NCBI GenBank assembly: GCA_910584055.1
Contig: CAJTZS010000069.1
Location: 1 to 16,279 of the forward strand
Reading direction: 5' to 3'
Source of the DNA: an uncultured Muribaculaceae bacterium
GTDB taxonomy: Bacteria; Bacteroidota; Bacteroidia; Bacteroidales; Muribaculaceae
Length of the DNA: 16,279 nt
Shown: positions 16,229-16,279 of the stretch, in pieces
Position numbering within the stretch: position 1 is the stretch's first letter
Layout: each line of letters starts with the position of its first letter
Program-made: the position numbers and the translations under genes
Notes under the pieces: model-generated
Database searches by the model: none
What the model was told of the DNA's origin: nothing
What the model saw: only the letters and a program-made list of their open reading frames with translations

Positions 16229-16279
16229 AGAGATTAAATAAAGTTAGATGTTAAGCACGATGCAGAAATCTCCAGTTAT

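Larger units (their letters stand above)
15752..16279. other. Gene-free region upstream of sufC, rich in inverted and tandem repeats
   Basis: No convincing coding sequence occurs on either strand over 528 bases. The part next to sufC (15752-15870) is A/T-rich and must hold the suf leader and promoter. It contains a hairpin (15800-15833) and a short operator-like palindrome (15842-15855). Further out are a perfect 14-bp inverted repeat (15914-15950), a near-perfect GC-rich hairpin (16024-16047), and a 13-bp inverted repeat enclosing about 130 bases (16071-16228) with 8-bp CTCTGTNN units inside. None is followed by a clear T-run, so they do not look like simple terminators. No known RNA family was recognised. 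It could be an interspersed repeat element, a structured non-coding RNA, or both. Confidence 0.7.

Noticed and set aside
15800..16233. CRISPR array
   Set aside because: The inverted and tandem repeats differ from each other, with no constant direct repeat and regular spacers, and no cas genes are present.

Overview
The window looks like Bacteroidales chromosome, most likely a Muribaculaceae-type gut bacterium. This rests on a PorU/PorV type IX secretion (T9SS) cluster, a Rex repressor, a SufCDS set, weak or absent Shine-Dalgarno sequences and roughly 50% GC. The family-level guess is inference; the phylum and order are well supported by the T9SS genes.

Layout. (1) Left edge: the 3' part of a tRNA-Gly(CCC) and a probable terminator (1-111). 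(2) A dense plus-strand cluster (127-12394): Xaa-Pro aminopeptidase (M24), membrane-anchored GH25 lysozyme, PorU sortase, Rex, a small FAH-like protein, a second divergent C25/PorU-like protein, PorV and Lgt. Gaps are short and one junction is an ATGA overlap, so much of it may be co-transcribed. (3) A convergent minus-strand cluster (12395-15751), transcribed sufC-sufD-sufS. Its last stop codon abuts the lgt stop codon. (4) A 528-base gene-free right end (15752-16279) upstream of sufC, rich in inverted repeats and short tandem repeats.

How the genes fit together. PorV binds the C-terminal signals of T9SS cargo and passes it to PorU, a gingipain-like cysteine protease that cleaves the signal and attaches cargo to the cell surface. 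The GH25 muramidase could open peptidoglycan, and Lgt makes the lipoproteins on which outer-membrane machines depend. Rex senses NADH/NAD+. The Suf genes build Fe-S clusters, but sufB is not next to sufC here.

The most notable points are: two C25 sortase-type proteins in one cluster, both keeping the His/Cys dyad, with the divergent one next to porV; a small FAH-like protein apparently lacking metal ligands and translationally coupled to the second sortase; two intergenic arrays of a related 7-bp unit in opposite orientations; and the structured non-coding region upstream of sufC.
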